The notes beneath the pieces are model-generated. The model was not told where the DNA came from. It made no database searches and saw nothing but the letters and a program-made list of their open reading frames with translations. Shown here one piece after another: positions 21,743-33,109 of a stretch of DNA of 64,000 bases (position 1 is the first letter of the stretch; every line of letters begins with the position of its first letter). The stretch covers positions 119,928,298-119,992,297 of the forward strand of contig CM042012.1 of NCBI GenBank assembly GCA_023525715.1. Direction: 5' to 3'. A program made the translations under genes and the position numbers. This DNA comes from Cichorium intybus. Lineage: Eukaryota > Streptophyta > Magnoliopsida > Asterales > Asteraceae.

Positions 21743-23029
21743 TTTTATGACAAAAACTTATGTTTATAACATTTTAAGTCCAAAACTCAAAATATTATTA
21801 CGAATCAAATCCTTATCCTTTTTGCCACAAACAACAATATTTTTACATAATTGGTCCTTCACATGGGCAAATGACCAAATTACCCTTTTATGGTAAAATG
21901 ACCAATTTACCCTTTTTCTAGTATTAACTTTCTAATACTTAGAACACCATGTTAAATCATAAATACACTATGATTAACATTTTAATACTTAACAAAAGTA
22001 TCGTGGTGTTACATTTTTCTCCATATTACTGCTCACAATGTTAAGAATCGCGTCATCATATGTCGCTTTCATCGATCGGGAGAAACGATTAATAGGCATT
22101 TTTCTCGGGTTTGTAATGCAGCCATCTGATTACAAAGTCATTTACTTAAGAATCCCAAACCCGTTACTGATGACTCTACCAATCATAGGTGGAAATGGTT
22201 TACGAATTGTTTAGGAGCTTTAGATGGAACATATATAAAGTGTTTAGTTCCGGTTAAAGAAAAGGCTATACATAGAACAAGGAAAAATGACATTGCAACA
22301 AACGTTCTAGGGGTTTATTCCCAATATATGCAATTTATATACATGTTAACGGGGTGGGAGGGGTTAGCTGCGGATGGTAGAGTTCTTCAGGATGCTCTTC
22401 TTAGACCACATGGATTGAAAGTTCCAAATTTGGGTATGTAAATATACGTTTAACTACCATTCAATAATTATAAAATGTTTTTAATTATAAATCGTATTTA
22501 CGGGTTATTATTTGGTTGATGCCGATTACACAAATGGAAAATGTTTCCTAGCACCTTATCAAGGTCAAAGGTATCACTTGAATGAATGGCGTCATGGACA
22601 CCAACCTACTACGACAAAGGAATGCTTCAACATGAAACTAGCATTTGTCTGCTAGAATCGTTATTTAACGATGTTTTGGGCTTTTGAAGGGAGGATGGGG
22701 AGTACTAAAAGACCATTCATATTATCTGATCGAAACTAAAAATAAGATTATAATGGCGTGTTGTCTCCTTCATAACTTTATAAGGCAAGAAATGGAAGTA
22801 GATCCACTGGACAACGAATGTGAGCTTCACGAGGGAACCGGGGATCTTGGACATGATGATGTCGATATTACTACTTCTATCGGGACTTCGAACACATGAA
22901 CCATATTTAGAGACATCTATGGCCGAGTTTATGTTTGCATCTATGGCCAATTAAATTGCTTGTCTAATTGTTATACTAATTATATTTTAATTGTTTACAA
23001 AGAAGCAAATACAACCAATTTATTATCAT

Positions 23030-23560
23030 GTTGGTAAATAGATTCATAAAGACGCGACTAGATGGAAACACAAAAAATTTCCTTACTATGAAGATCATTA
23101 TATTGTTTTTGGAAAAGATCGAGCTTAGGGAAATAGAGCTAGAGATTTCCATGACATAAAGCAAGAGGTGAACTTGGAAGAGGAAATGCTAGGATCGAAT
23201 GATGGTTTCCTTGATTCAGAAGAGGAAATGCTAGGATCGGATGATGAAGCAACTTCACAAAGTGTCCGTTCCAAGAAGAGGAAAACTCGAAGCGACGATG
23301 GGTTCAACAATGCGGTTGGCTTGATCACAGAAAGTCTTAAGGAAATATCGAAGGATTTGAGTCAAGGTATTAAATTAGACATGAAGATCAATGAACTGGG
23401 TGAGAAAATCCCATCGATGATTTTAAATATGACTTCACTAAGTCAACTATAGAAGTTCAAAGCTTGACCAATATAAGAAGTGATCTTATAAAAGTACAAA
23501 ATTTCTAGGAAATTGAAGAAGGCGATAGAGAGGCTTGGGTCAAATACATGTTGGAAAGGT
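23030..23560 (+). pseudogene. Harbinger Myb/SANT-like accessory protein, C-terminal part
   Basis: Reads 'KDATRWKHKKFPYYEDHYIVFGKDRA', a stop, then 'EEEMLGS' twice, 'RSKKRKTRSDD', 'ESLKEISKDLSQ' and, after further lesions, 'EEGDREAWVKYMLER'. This layout (a 'FPYYEDL.IVFGKDRA'-like motif, acidic stretch, basic nuclear-signal-like cluster, helical end) is the C-terminal half of the Myb/SANT-like DNA-binding partner of plant PIF/Harbinger transposases. The N-terminal Myb-like domain is missing. Two tandem 'EEEMLGS' units suggest a small internal duplication. The long frame 23168-23452 has no ATG of its own at the start. Confidence 0.7.
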
Positions 23561-24105
23561 AGGATTATCAGTTGGGATGTTTATCAGGTTGTTAAATTAT
23601 TATGGAATTGTAAGTTTTTTGTATCTTCAATTGGGATGTATCGAAAGATTGTTATGTACTTTTGTTAACGTTATTGTAATGTGTATTAGAATGATTCTAA
23701 TACACATCACAATATAAGTTATGATGTTTATAGGTTATATAGCCTATGAGGTTTATTAGCATGATGTTCGTAAAGTGAAATTCTATTATTAGTATAATTT
23801 ACGTAATCTATTTTTACCATACAATTTACTTAACAAAGTATATTTTTGCCAAAAGGGCAAATATGTCATTTTGTATAATATTTCTTTAAATATAAATTGA
23901 AAAACAAAGTAAAACTAACCCAAAAGGCAATAAGGGCAAATCTATCAATCTACATAGATTGCAATTGTTTTTCCTACCAACCAAATAGAAAATGGAATTG
24001 GATTCTAATTCCATTTCCTGTCAACCAAACAGGATATTGAATTGGGTTCCAATTCCTGACAGATTCCAATTTCTTTACAGATTCCAATTCCTTCAGAAAA
24101 ATTTT

Positions 24106-24124
24106 GCGAACCAAAAACGCCACC
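24106..24124. repeat. Probable Harbinger right terminal inverted repeat
   Basis: GCGAACCAAAAACGCCACC directly before TAA, preceded by AT-rich palindromic GGAATTGG/CCAATTCC wording. It fits the end of a PIF/Harbinger element with a TAA target; the partner end was not found. Confidence 0.5.
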
Positions 24125-24403
24125 TAACGTTATTGTGCGTCATAACTACCTATATTGGTAACCTACTTTTTAAAGCTCACTTTTTGGTCCTATAGAACCA
24201 ATTAATGGTTTAGTTCCTCTTTCTATTCTTACTCTATTGCACAACTTACAAAACAACATCTTCAAAGGAGCTAATCCATACCAATTCACCATTAGATCTT
24301 GAAATAACTCTAAACACTAACAGTTTGATATGAAACGATGAGTATAGTTTTTAATTGATGCATATTAGTTGATAATTATTTCATTAATTGCCATAATTTA
24401 AAC

Positions 24404-25941
24404 GGGTTATTGTCACTGTAGCACAATCAGGTTCTTGTTTTTTCCCGATTTGGTCACTGAAGTTTTTTTTGCGCAATAGGTCATTAAAGTTGTAGTTTAC
24501 CTGTTAAATAGGGGATCGAACCCAATAATTACCGGTTTTGTAGGTGACCATGCTCGGCTGGCATTAGTGACGTGGAGACAACATGCCACGTCATTGCCAC
24601 ATAAGTTTGGGTCCACAACTTTATTAATCTACATGGCCATGAATAAAATTAAATGAAAATAAAATAGATTTATTTATGTAAATATGGCACTTCCTCTTCC
24701 GTTCACAAAAGCCCTAACATGTCAATTTGTTCCTTAATCGCCGTCTTCTGCAGATGTTGTATATAGATAGTTCAATGGTGACAACGACAAGCAAATCAAT
24801 AGCCACGATGTTGAGTCAATGTCTTCTTCGTCTTCCAATTCCAATTACTTGGAGATTTCTATAACGGATCTGTAGGAGAACCAAGATCATATGGAGAAGT
24901 GAGATCCGATGATTACTTGAAGATTACTTTGAGAGCTAGGATCTGCAGAAGAACCAAGATTCCTTGAAGATTTCTGTAATGGATCTACAAAAGAACGAAG
25001 ATCTGCAGAAGAACCCAGATTCCAGTTCCGATTACTTACAGTTCCGATTACTTGAAGATTTCTGTAATGGATCTTCTTCGTCTTCCAATTCCAATTACTT
25101 GCAGATTTCTACAGATGCAAGGAAAGCTGCCATTGATGAAGATGACATGCGTGGCTTCAAGGATGCTCAATGGGGTGTTGAACCTGCCTAAACAATTCTT
25201 TGGGGAAACTGTTGTCTCTGCAGTTGTAGAGCTCAACGATGTCTCGTGGCCAGCAAAAGGAAATAAGGATTTGTTGAGGATATTTAAGAAGTCGAGACAG
25301 TCAGATAAATACAAATGACTGGGGTGAAACAAGTTCGCTGGTGGTGGAAGAGGATAAACTGCTTTCAGAGAAGGAGAAAAAGTTGTTGGATTTTGAGCAT
25401 GGATTAGGTAACGTATTTCAACAGATATGATGTTTCTCTCTAATTCTCTCAGGCTATTAGGTTGCTCATATGGAATCCATGTAGTTGATTCTTGGCTCAC
25501 TATTAGAAATCAGATTTCATCACATTATTTTTTCATCTTGTGGAATCGCAGGCTGAATCTCTTTTTAATCTCAACAAGACATTGGAGAGACACGGTGGTT
25601 GGATTCAAATAGAATAGTTTGGATTCAAATGGAAATGAATTCAGTAAATATTTAGTACTAATAATAATAATAATGATGATGATAATAATAATAAATTTAA
25701 TATTAAATAAAACATAACTGGAAAAGCCACATGGCAATGCCACGTGGGCAAATGTTGGTGACTCAAATGTGATTTGGCATGCCAAGTAAGCATGGTAACT
25801 TGATGACCTCTTCATTTGTAACATAAGGACTTAATTGACACCAATTTTACAACTTTAATAACCTATTGCGCAAAAAAAAAAACTTCAGTGACCAAATCGG
25901 GAAAAAACAAGAACTTGATTGTGCTACAGTGACAATAACCC
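24404..25941. mobile_element. Mutator-like element (MULE) with captured-looking interior
   Basis: Terminal inverted repeats of about 95 bp start GGGTTATTGTCACTGTAGC and differ at few sites. A perfect 10-bp direct repeat TAATTTAAAC flanks the element (24394-24403, 25942-25951). No transposase. The interior (about 24700-25600) is richer in GC than its surroundings and contains short repeats of CTTGAAGATTTCTGTAATGG and a small ORF (25052-25318). It looks like acquired genic sequence (Pack-MULE style), but I do not recognise a source gene. Confidence 0.9.
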
Positions 25942-25951
25942 TAATTTAAAC

Positions 25952-26371
25952 ACTAACATGCCATGGATCAATTTCATCATCCCATAAATTCCCTCCAAAA
26001 CCTAACTTCTAAACATAGAATATTACAAAAATTAAAATGAACCTGAATTTTACCTCAAAGATGAATTTTTTTCACCTGAGACTTGATTCCATAAAGGGTT
26101 GATTAAGGTGACCACAAACACCGTAATCACCACTTTGCAGCCCCAATTACACTTCCCAAGTTTTTGAGGAAGGACGTGAGGCTTCTGGGAGAAATCTATA
26201 AATTTAACTTAATGGTCAACTCAAGTCAATGCAGATCAACGTTGCCACATGCGAAACACAAGATTCCATGCGACCCCAACATCGCTTCCTATGTCGCATG
26301 TACCATTTTTTGCTTGGACAAGGTCCAATGCCCGTATCATATCTTTTGTCCAACCTAGACTCGACCAAACC
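25952..26371. other. Short gene-free stretch
   Basis: Contains only overlapping short frames on both strands and no recognised motif. Confidence 0.4.
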
Positions 26372-26379
26372 AACACAAT

Positions 26380-26892
26380 CAGGCGTGGCAAATCGTGCCA
26401 TCGTTTCGTGTTTTTAACTAACACGACACGACACGAATTACTTTTACTCAACCCGAACACGGCACAACACGATGTCGTGTTAGTTTTCGTTAACATGAAC
26501 ACGAAAAATAAAAAACACGAAAAACCCGACAACACGACAAAAGTTAACAAAAAAATCATTTCTATAAAGTCATCCATAAGTTCTCGCAAAAAATATAACT
26601 TAAACACGAATTTAATGACGAAAAATAACATGAAACGACATAAAATAATGCTAACTGTCTTCAAACTTGTGACTGTATCACTTCAAGTGTAACGTTTCAT
26701 TTGCTATCAAATTCCATAATATTTTCTGTAAGATCGTGTTATTATCGTTTCGAATTTCAGACACGAACACGACACGACACGACGTCGTGTTTCTTTTACG
26801 TTACACGAACACAAATTCGATTTTCGATTTTGTCTCAATTTCGTTTCGTGTCATGTATTTTTGTCGTGTCGTATCGACTTTTGACACCCCTA
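26380..26892. mobile_element. hAT-type MITE rich in CGTGT/ACACG
   Basis: The ends CAGGCGTGGCAAA and the complement of TTTGACACCCCTA form imperfect hAT-style inverted repeats. The flanking 8-mers AACACAAT (26372-26379) and AATACAAT (26893-26900) differ at one base. The interior has many ACACGACACGA and TCGTGT units in opposed orientation. No coding region: open frames here are by-products of the repeats. Confidence 0.75.
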
Positions 26893-26900
26893 AATACAAT

Positions 26901-27446
26901 GTGCACGTTGGGTCCGACGTTAGGATTCATAATTGGATGGGAGGATTTTTCGCAATTTTGGCAAAGGGCAATTACGTTGGGTCCAACTTTAGTGTCACTT
27001 GATAAAAAATGGCGCATGTTGTACAACTTAAAAGGAACCAAGTACGATCCCATTATTCGCATCCCATGCACACCGTGCAACCTCTTTAGCGACGGATTAG
27101 ATAGCATTTACTGAGTGTTACTAAACATTTGCCCCCTTTTATTGATAGTTCATTAAATTATATATCAGTTCTACACTTTACGGTATGATTTGTATAATCT
27201 ATGCAATCACCCCCATCTTCAACAATACTAACAACTTGGGTATAATGTTGATCAATGGTAAAATTATTATTCTTTTAGGGACGAATTTTTGTGACTGATA
27301 GCCACAGTTTATAATCCTACACTCATATATTTACAAATAGATAATTCATTATTCATTTTGTGGGTGATATGTTGATAATCGGTCACTAGCGATGGATACG
27401 TTCTGTCGCTAAAATTTGTATGTGAAAATACGTTTTGTGATATAGT
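26901..27446. other. Intergenic stretch with a CACTA-like end
   Basis: 27275-27447 has scattered CACTA-style subterminal words (GACGAATTTTTGTGACTG, GTCACTAGCGATGG, TGTCGCTAAAATTTG) and ends TTTTGTGATATAGTG, an inverted CACTA terminus. No second end or transposase was found. Confidence 0.35.
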
Positions 27447-27751
27447 GATACGTACATAGAGATACACATAAACACACTTGTATATTTTGTCAAATATAAA
27501 ATTTACAAACGCTACAGCTTTTTACAATTTTCATTGTCAAAAGGAAATCATGACCTCAATTTACATTTGAATAAAACTAATAAAACAACTTTTCGTGAAG
27601 GGTGGTGAATGGTGATCGATCTTCATACTTCGAAAATCTGATCATTCATCATTCTTTCCAAATCTTTGTGATGTTCTTCATCATTTCAATCGACAAAAAC
27701 TCAAAATTTGTCGCAATTAGCGAGCCATCATGGATCTCCATTACCAAACAT

Positions 27752-29059
27752 CTAGTAATCGCATGTTTCAGGCCGTTCGGATACACGCCAAAGCTTCAAC
27801 GAGTTATCCAGACTGCCACTGTACACTATCTGATCATCATCTTCATTCCGGTCTTGAACGGCCAGACATTTGACCGGACCAGTGTGGCCGTTTAGCACCG
27901 ACAGACAAGTGTGAATGCCGCCACCTTCATTCCGCCACACGCAGATGCTTTTGTCCGCCGACCCACTTAACAACAAGTTTCTGGCAGTCGCGAGACAAAG
28001 CACTGCAAGCTTGTGTCCCCTCAGAACTCCGCCGTGCGATAACTTTTGTTTCTTGTGTTCCCAAAAGTTCACTAGGCCGTCGGAGGATCCTGCGTACATG
28101 GTGGCCTGGGAGGCGTTCACCACCACAGACGTGACAGCTCTGTCCTGGTCCAAAAGTGTGTAAACCAAAAGATGCTTCGTGGTCTTCCCAACTAACTCCC
28201 TCCGCCACACCTTGACCGTCCCATCGGCGGACCCAGTGAAAACCAAACCGTCAAATCCGACGACGACGGAATTAATGGCGTCTTCATGAGCATTTACAGA
28301 TTCTAAACATTTCGAATCCGAAATCCTCCAAACTTTCATTGTTCTATCCCAGGATCCCGAATACAACAATCCTTGTTCTTCATCCAAACTCATGCACGCA
28401 ACAGCATCGTAATGTCTGATCCATGGAACGTTACGACGACGTCTTACTTCGATGTAATTACTAGGGTTCATGGAGCTCTTAATGTAATCTTTCGTCGTGG
28501 GTAAATTACCAATCCGTTTGTATGCTTTTTTCTTCTTATCTGAATACTTCCAGACCCGAATTTTCCCGTCCTGGTGGCCGGTAAATATTCTATCACCGGA
28601 AACAACGATCGCTTTCACTAGTCCGCTACTCGATTTAAAACCTGAAAATTCCATCAAATTCTTCCACACTCTAATGTTCTTCGAATCCGAACCTGTGTAC
28701 AATAAATCCCCTGACGAAGCTAGCGAATAAATATGACCCTCTTCACGTATCAAATACCCGATCAAGGCAGTGTTGTGGATACCGTCGTCGTCATTGCTAC
28801 CATGAGGAAAACTCCAAGGGGATTTTAAGTAAGGCGAGGGCATCTGGTTAATTGGAGACGTGAAGTAGACTGGGGATGAACTTGAAGACATAACAGGACT
28901 AAGAGATGAAGCATTGCTACTGCGGTGATTAAAATAGTTTTCGGTGTTTTCAGGTTGTTCGTGGGTGGTGATAAAAACGTTTGGTTCTGAGCTGTGGAGG
29001 AGAACGGCGAGTTTCTGTCGACGGGGGAGGACGGTTTTTCCAGTCATCTCTTTCGTCAT
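27752..29059 (-). CDS. JGB: WD40-repeat protein, JINGUBANG-like
   Basis: A 435-residue single-exon protein. Seven WD40 blades are visible: '[15 protein letters not shown]', '[15 protein letters not shown]', '[16 protein letters not shown]', '[16 protein letters not shown]', '[15 protein letters not shown]', '[16 protein letters not shown]' and '[16 protein letters not shown]'. Together they should form one beta-propeller, a protein-binding platform. The N-terminal 110 or so residues are Ser-rich and lead into 'SPWSFPHG', as in plant JINGUBANG proteins. In Arabidopsis the founding member restrains pollen germination and binds the transcription factor TCP4; the role here is inferred from family resemblance. 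The frame is open upstream to 29266, but the Met at 29059 is preferred because a TATA box lies 120 bp upstream of it and the extra 69 residues resemble untranslated sequence. No lesions are seen. The gene is an island among transposons. Confidence 0.9.
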   Translation of the reverse strand: MTKEMTGKTVLPRRQKLAVLLHSSEPNVFITTHEQPENTENYFNHRSSNASSLSPVMSSSSSPVYFTSPINQMPSPYLKSPWSFPHGSNDDDGIHNTALIGYLIREEGHIYSLASSGDLLYTGSDSKNIRVWKNLMEFSGFKSSSGLVKAIVVSGDRIFTGHQDGKIRVWKYSDKKKKAYKRIGNLPTTKDYIKSSMNPSNYIEVRRRRNVPWIRHYDAVACMSLDEEQGLLYSGSWDRTMKVWRISDSKCLESVNAHEDAINSVVVGFDGLVFTGSADGTVKVWRRELVGKTTKHLLVYTLLDQDRAVTSVVVNASQATMYAGSSDGLVNFWEHKKQKLSHGGVLRGHKLAVLCLATARNLLLSGSADKSICVWRNEGGGIHTCLSVLNGHTGPVKCLAVQDRNEDDDQIVYSGSLDNSLKLWRVSERPETCDY

Positions 29060-29178
29060 CTTATTTTCTAGATCAATTGAAGGAAATGAAACAGTAGATG
29101 ATTGTGTATGTTTTGAAGGTGATAATGAAAAAACGATCGTGAGAAAATATCGAAAGAGAAAGAGAATGGGAAGAGTCG

Positions 29179-29186
29179 TATTTATA
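29179..29186 (-). promoter_or_regulatory. TATA box of the WD40 gene
   Basis: TATAAATA on the minus strand. A pyrimidine-rich stretch (CTCTTTCTCTTTCG) follows about 25-35 bp downstream, typical of plant transcription starts, and the ATG lies about 120 bp downstream. Confidence 0.65.
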
Positions 29187-29322
29187 TTTTCTAGATACCA
29201 TAAATGTGCCAGGCTTTTTTTCCTAACAAAAGAAATTTGGGTCAACATATATATCTCCACCACCATCCATTCACACGCTTTCCATTTTATGTGTAACCCA
29301 CGCCTCCATCACTCATCATTTT

Positions 29323-29934
<612 letters not shown>

Positions 29935-30769
29935 TATATATATATAATATTTCAACAATTTCTTTATATAAGTTTTAAAAACATTGCAAAACAGGTTTTT
30001 TACTCCGGATTTTTTCCGAAAACCAAACTGCACCGCAATAAAAAAACGTATTAATTGAAACCGCAACGAAAACGAAACATGCGGTTTATATCAAAAACTG
30101 AAAATTTTAGGTACGGTGGAGTTTTTAATTAAAAAAACTACAAAAACTGAACCGCACCGCTTATAGGAACCAAACGGCAAGCCGATTAGTAAACCGAACT
30201 ACACCCACCGCTTCTAATTAATATTATATTAAAAGTAAAATAAAATTTATAAGAAAGTAGGAAGCTAGATGGCGAGAAACTGAAGTACGTTGATATCTTA
30301 TTTCAAATGAATAAATTAGGATTATAAAACATAATGTTTTTATGAAAGACAATATATTTTAAAAGAATACAACTTAATAGTTAGTCCCAATTTCAAATTC
30401 CTAGATAATCTTTCAATTAATATATATTTTGTTTTAATATATTAAATAAGTGACGTTATCTATTTTTTGAAATGTAAAAAGTAAATCAAGTTTTGTTCTA
30501 ATATATTAACTAATTAATTTTATCTATTTTTAGGAATAAAAGCAGCAAAAAACGTCATATTTTTTATAATAAATATTAAATGTATTTAACCAAAAGAAAA
30601 TTTAAAAGACATCATAAATTTATAATAAATATTAAATGTATATAGCCAAAAATTTCATCATTACTTAATAATTATAAGTAAAAAAGTTCAAATTATTATG
30701 TAATAATTATAAGCATTTAAGAAAATAATAATAGATAATCATTAGAGTAAACTTAAAGTTTATTTAAAA
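29935..30769. other. AT-rich intergenic stretch
   Basis: No coding region. 29990-30220 has repeated ACCGCA/TGCGGT words in both orientations (for example AACTGAACCGCACCGC), suggesting an old MITE whose ends I cannot fix. Confidence 0.4.
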
Positions 30770-30942
30770 AGGGTATGGGTAGATCAACTCTTGGGGTAAG
30801 CATTTGCAAAAATAGGGTCGTTTAAGATTAGTTTGCATAAATAGGGTAGTTTCAGTAAATGAGTCCTACAATTCAGCCAACAGATTGTAAATGTTACAAA
30901 ACTGAACCTCCTAGTTTTGCATTTCTATCATTTCACGTAGAT

Positions 30943-31150
30943 ATACATTTTATTTACAATTGTTCTATTCTAAAATACTTAGTTATCATTTGTATTATAT
31001 TTCATAGATACATTAACTTATTATTATGTATTTTAGAAAGATGTCTATACATTTTATTTACAATTGTTCTATTTTAAAATACTTAGTTATCATTTGTATT
31101 ATATTTCATAGATACATTAGCTTATTAGTATGTATTTTAGAAAGATGTCT
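30943..31150. repeat. 104-bp tandem duplication
   Basis: The unit beginning ATACATTTTATTTACAATTG at 30943 repeats at 31047 with very few changes and ends with TTTTAGAAAGATGTCTA in both. It starts at the inner edge of the left TIR of the surrounding element. Confidence 0.93.
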
Positions 31151-31389
31151 AGCCATAGTAAGATTACAACGTCAAAACATATATTCATGATCTCCAAATC
31201 CATACCCAAGTCAATATTATTATAATCATATGTTATTAAAATAATTAATACATTTTTTATTGAAACACGTATATTATTAAAATTTAGTATATAATTTTTA
31301 TTTGTTTAAACTAAATGATAAATGACTAACAGAAAGTCAAACTAATATCCAGAACTAACACTTATATCCGATTAAATTCATAGAATCGA

Positions 31390-31393
<4 letters not shown>

Positions 31394-31460
<67 letters not shown>
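31394..31460. repeat. (AT)n microsatellite
   Basis: About 67 bp of pure AT repeat. Confidence 0.97.
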
Positions 31461-31463
<3 letters not shown>

Positions 31464-32172
31464 GTTCAAATGACACGGTGGAAACTTTGTGAGACGGGGG
31501 ATACAATTCTAGCAACTCATTTTGGAGATCAAAAAATACAGAAAAATTAAAATAGGCAAAAACAATGAGAAAATAAAAAAAATATAATAATTTCTATATA
31601 TTGATGGTTTAATAAGAAACTAAAATTATTCATGGTACCCAATGAGCTAATCTCGATTGTTGGAATCAAAATCTAATGGCCAAAAAATAGGTTGTACATT
31701 TTGTTAGTTCGACGCGCATGTACAAGATTATAACAAAAAAACTCATTTTTTTTTGTTTTCCCTAACTTTTCAACATTATTATTGTTTTTTAAAATGAATA
31801 TACCAAAATTCATAGTTTTTTGTCATTTACTCAAACCCACATGTTAATATCATATGGCATTGTAAATAACAGAGGGGAATAAAACACGGTTCAAATTTAC
31901 ATTTGATTCACATGTGAATATCAATTTACTGAAATTTCAAAAGAATTTTTTTTTGTATATCTATATGGATTATTATTTGTAGAGGACAAAAAGTTAAGAA
32001 TTCCTATATATTCGTTTTTCTCCCAATAAAAAAGGCCTAAAAATTAAAAAACGAAAAAAAACAAGTGAGTGTTTTTATAATCCGGTACATGCTTGTCCAC
32101 CAATTGATTAATCATGTGAATGAGAGTAGTCCATCGGTACCATAGTTTAAGTCAATCTATTATTGATCTTTT

Positions 32173-32274
<102 letters not shown>

Positions 32275-33109
32275 TTTTGTGTGTGTTAAACAAAATGTAT
32301 GTCTACGTGAATGATTAAAATGCAAAATTAGGAGGTGCAGTTCTGTAACATTTACAATCTGTTTGTTGAATTGTCGGACCCATTCACTGAAACTACCCTA
32401 TCTATACAAACTATTCTTAAACCACCCTATTTTTGCAAGAGCGTATCCAAAAGACCCTGTTTATACAAAAAACTCTTGAAAAGATGGAGTGTCGGTAGGC
32501 TAAAAGTAGGTGTACCATTGGTGGAAGATTCAACACGTGTCCTTGCGTATATGACTTAAAGTATTTCTTGTCGTCTCGCCCATAATTCAATTATTCTAAC
32601 CATAGGGGCTGCGAATATTAAAGTTCAATACTTTAATTTTGTTATTATTTATTTATTCATTTAGTTCGTTATCAGATTATATAGATTTGGAAAGAGTGTG
32701 TATGTTGCAACTTTAAACCTCATTCGAATGTTTTATCTACATGCCGTTTGTTTTATATATTTTAGAATAAAATTGCTTGCCTAATTATCTTGCAAATCGT
32801 TGAAATGTAATTACTAAAGAGTTTAGAGAATTAGAGGTTTACCATTCATAGATTTTATTATTTTATCAAGTGAGTTTGATAGGTTGCTAAATTGAATCAA
32901 TAAAATTACATGATATAAAGAGATAAAAGTAACAAGACAAGTGTTGGAAATCTAGAAGTAAAACCGTGCATGTCTTCCATTTCTTAGAATTCAAGTGTGT
33001 ACACTAGACTTTTATTTTTCAAAACATGGGTTACTTATTCAGGAAGTTTTGGAAGCTTTCAAGTTGATACCACAAAAAAGGTTTTTTGTTTTTTTGCTGC
33101 ATGTGAGAC

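Larger units (their letters stand above)
19277..22013. mobile_element. Ty3/gypsy solo LTR inserted in the Harbinger transposase
   Basis: 2,737 bp with ends TGTAACACCCGG and GGTGTTACA, flanked by TTTTT on both sides (19272-19276, 22014-22018). It matches the 2.4 kb LTR at 52578-54976 along most of its length, and that copy has gypsy pol next to it. By analogy this one lies in minus orientation. No internal region is present, so it is a solo LTR left by recombination between two LTRs. Removing it with one TTTTT restores the transposase frame. Confidence 0.92.
19120..22900 (+). pseudogene. PIF/Harbinger transposase (HARBI1-like), split and broken
   Basis: A DDE transposase that cuts and pastes the element. 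N-terminal piece 19120-19276: 'QIRMSRMCFTKLC', a stop, then 'GLKPTRNMDIDGQVAIF'. It resumes at 22019: 'LHITAHNVKNRVIICRFHRSGE' (HTH-like region, split here only for naming), a TGA near 22128, then 'CLGALDGTYIKCLVP' (first catalytic Asp) and 'LAADGRVLQDALLRPHG' (second Asp). A donor GTATGT at 22434 marks an intron whose acceptor, expected near 22502, has lost its AG. The next exon has 'YLVDADYTNGKCFLAPYQG', 'RYHLNEWRHG' and 'TTKECFNMK' (likely catalytic Glu). A frameshift leads to 'IIMACCLLHNFIRQEMEVD' and a stop at 22897. Not functional. Confidence 0.88.
19110..24124 (+). mobile_element. Decayed PIF/Harbinger DNA transposon
   Basis: Two adjacent plus-strand gene relics, a HARBI1-type transposase and a Myb/SANT-like protein, are the usual gene pair of plant PIF/Harbinger elements. 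The right end looks like ...GCGAACCAAAAACGCCACC followed by TAA, the expected TIR and 3-bp target style. The left end is not visible, because LINE sequence lies upstream of the transposase. A gypsy solo LTR (19277-22013) splits the transposase gene. Confidence 0.8.

Noticed and set aside
25048..25500. A 150-residue minus-strand ORF as a host gene
   Set aside because: It lies inside the MULE, shows no domain, and overlaps plus-strand frames of similar quality.
26236..26692. Overlapping frames of 142 and 147 codons on opposite strands
   Set aside because: They lie mostly in the ACACG-rich hAT MITE, where repeat structure keeps frames open.
29060..29266. Upstream start for the WD40 protein (504 residues)
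   Set aside because: The extra 69 residues include the region around the TATA box and the likely transcription start, so they are probably not translated.
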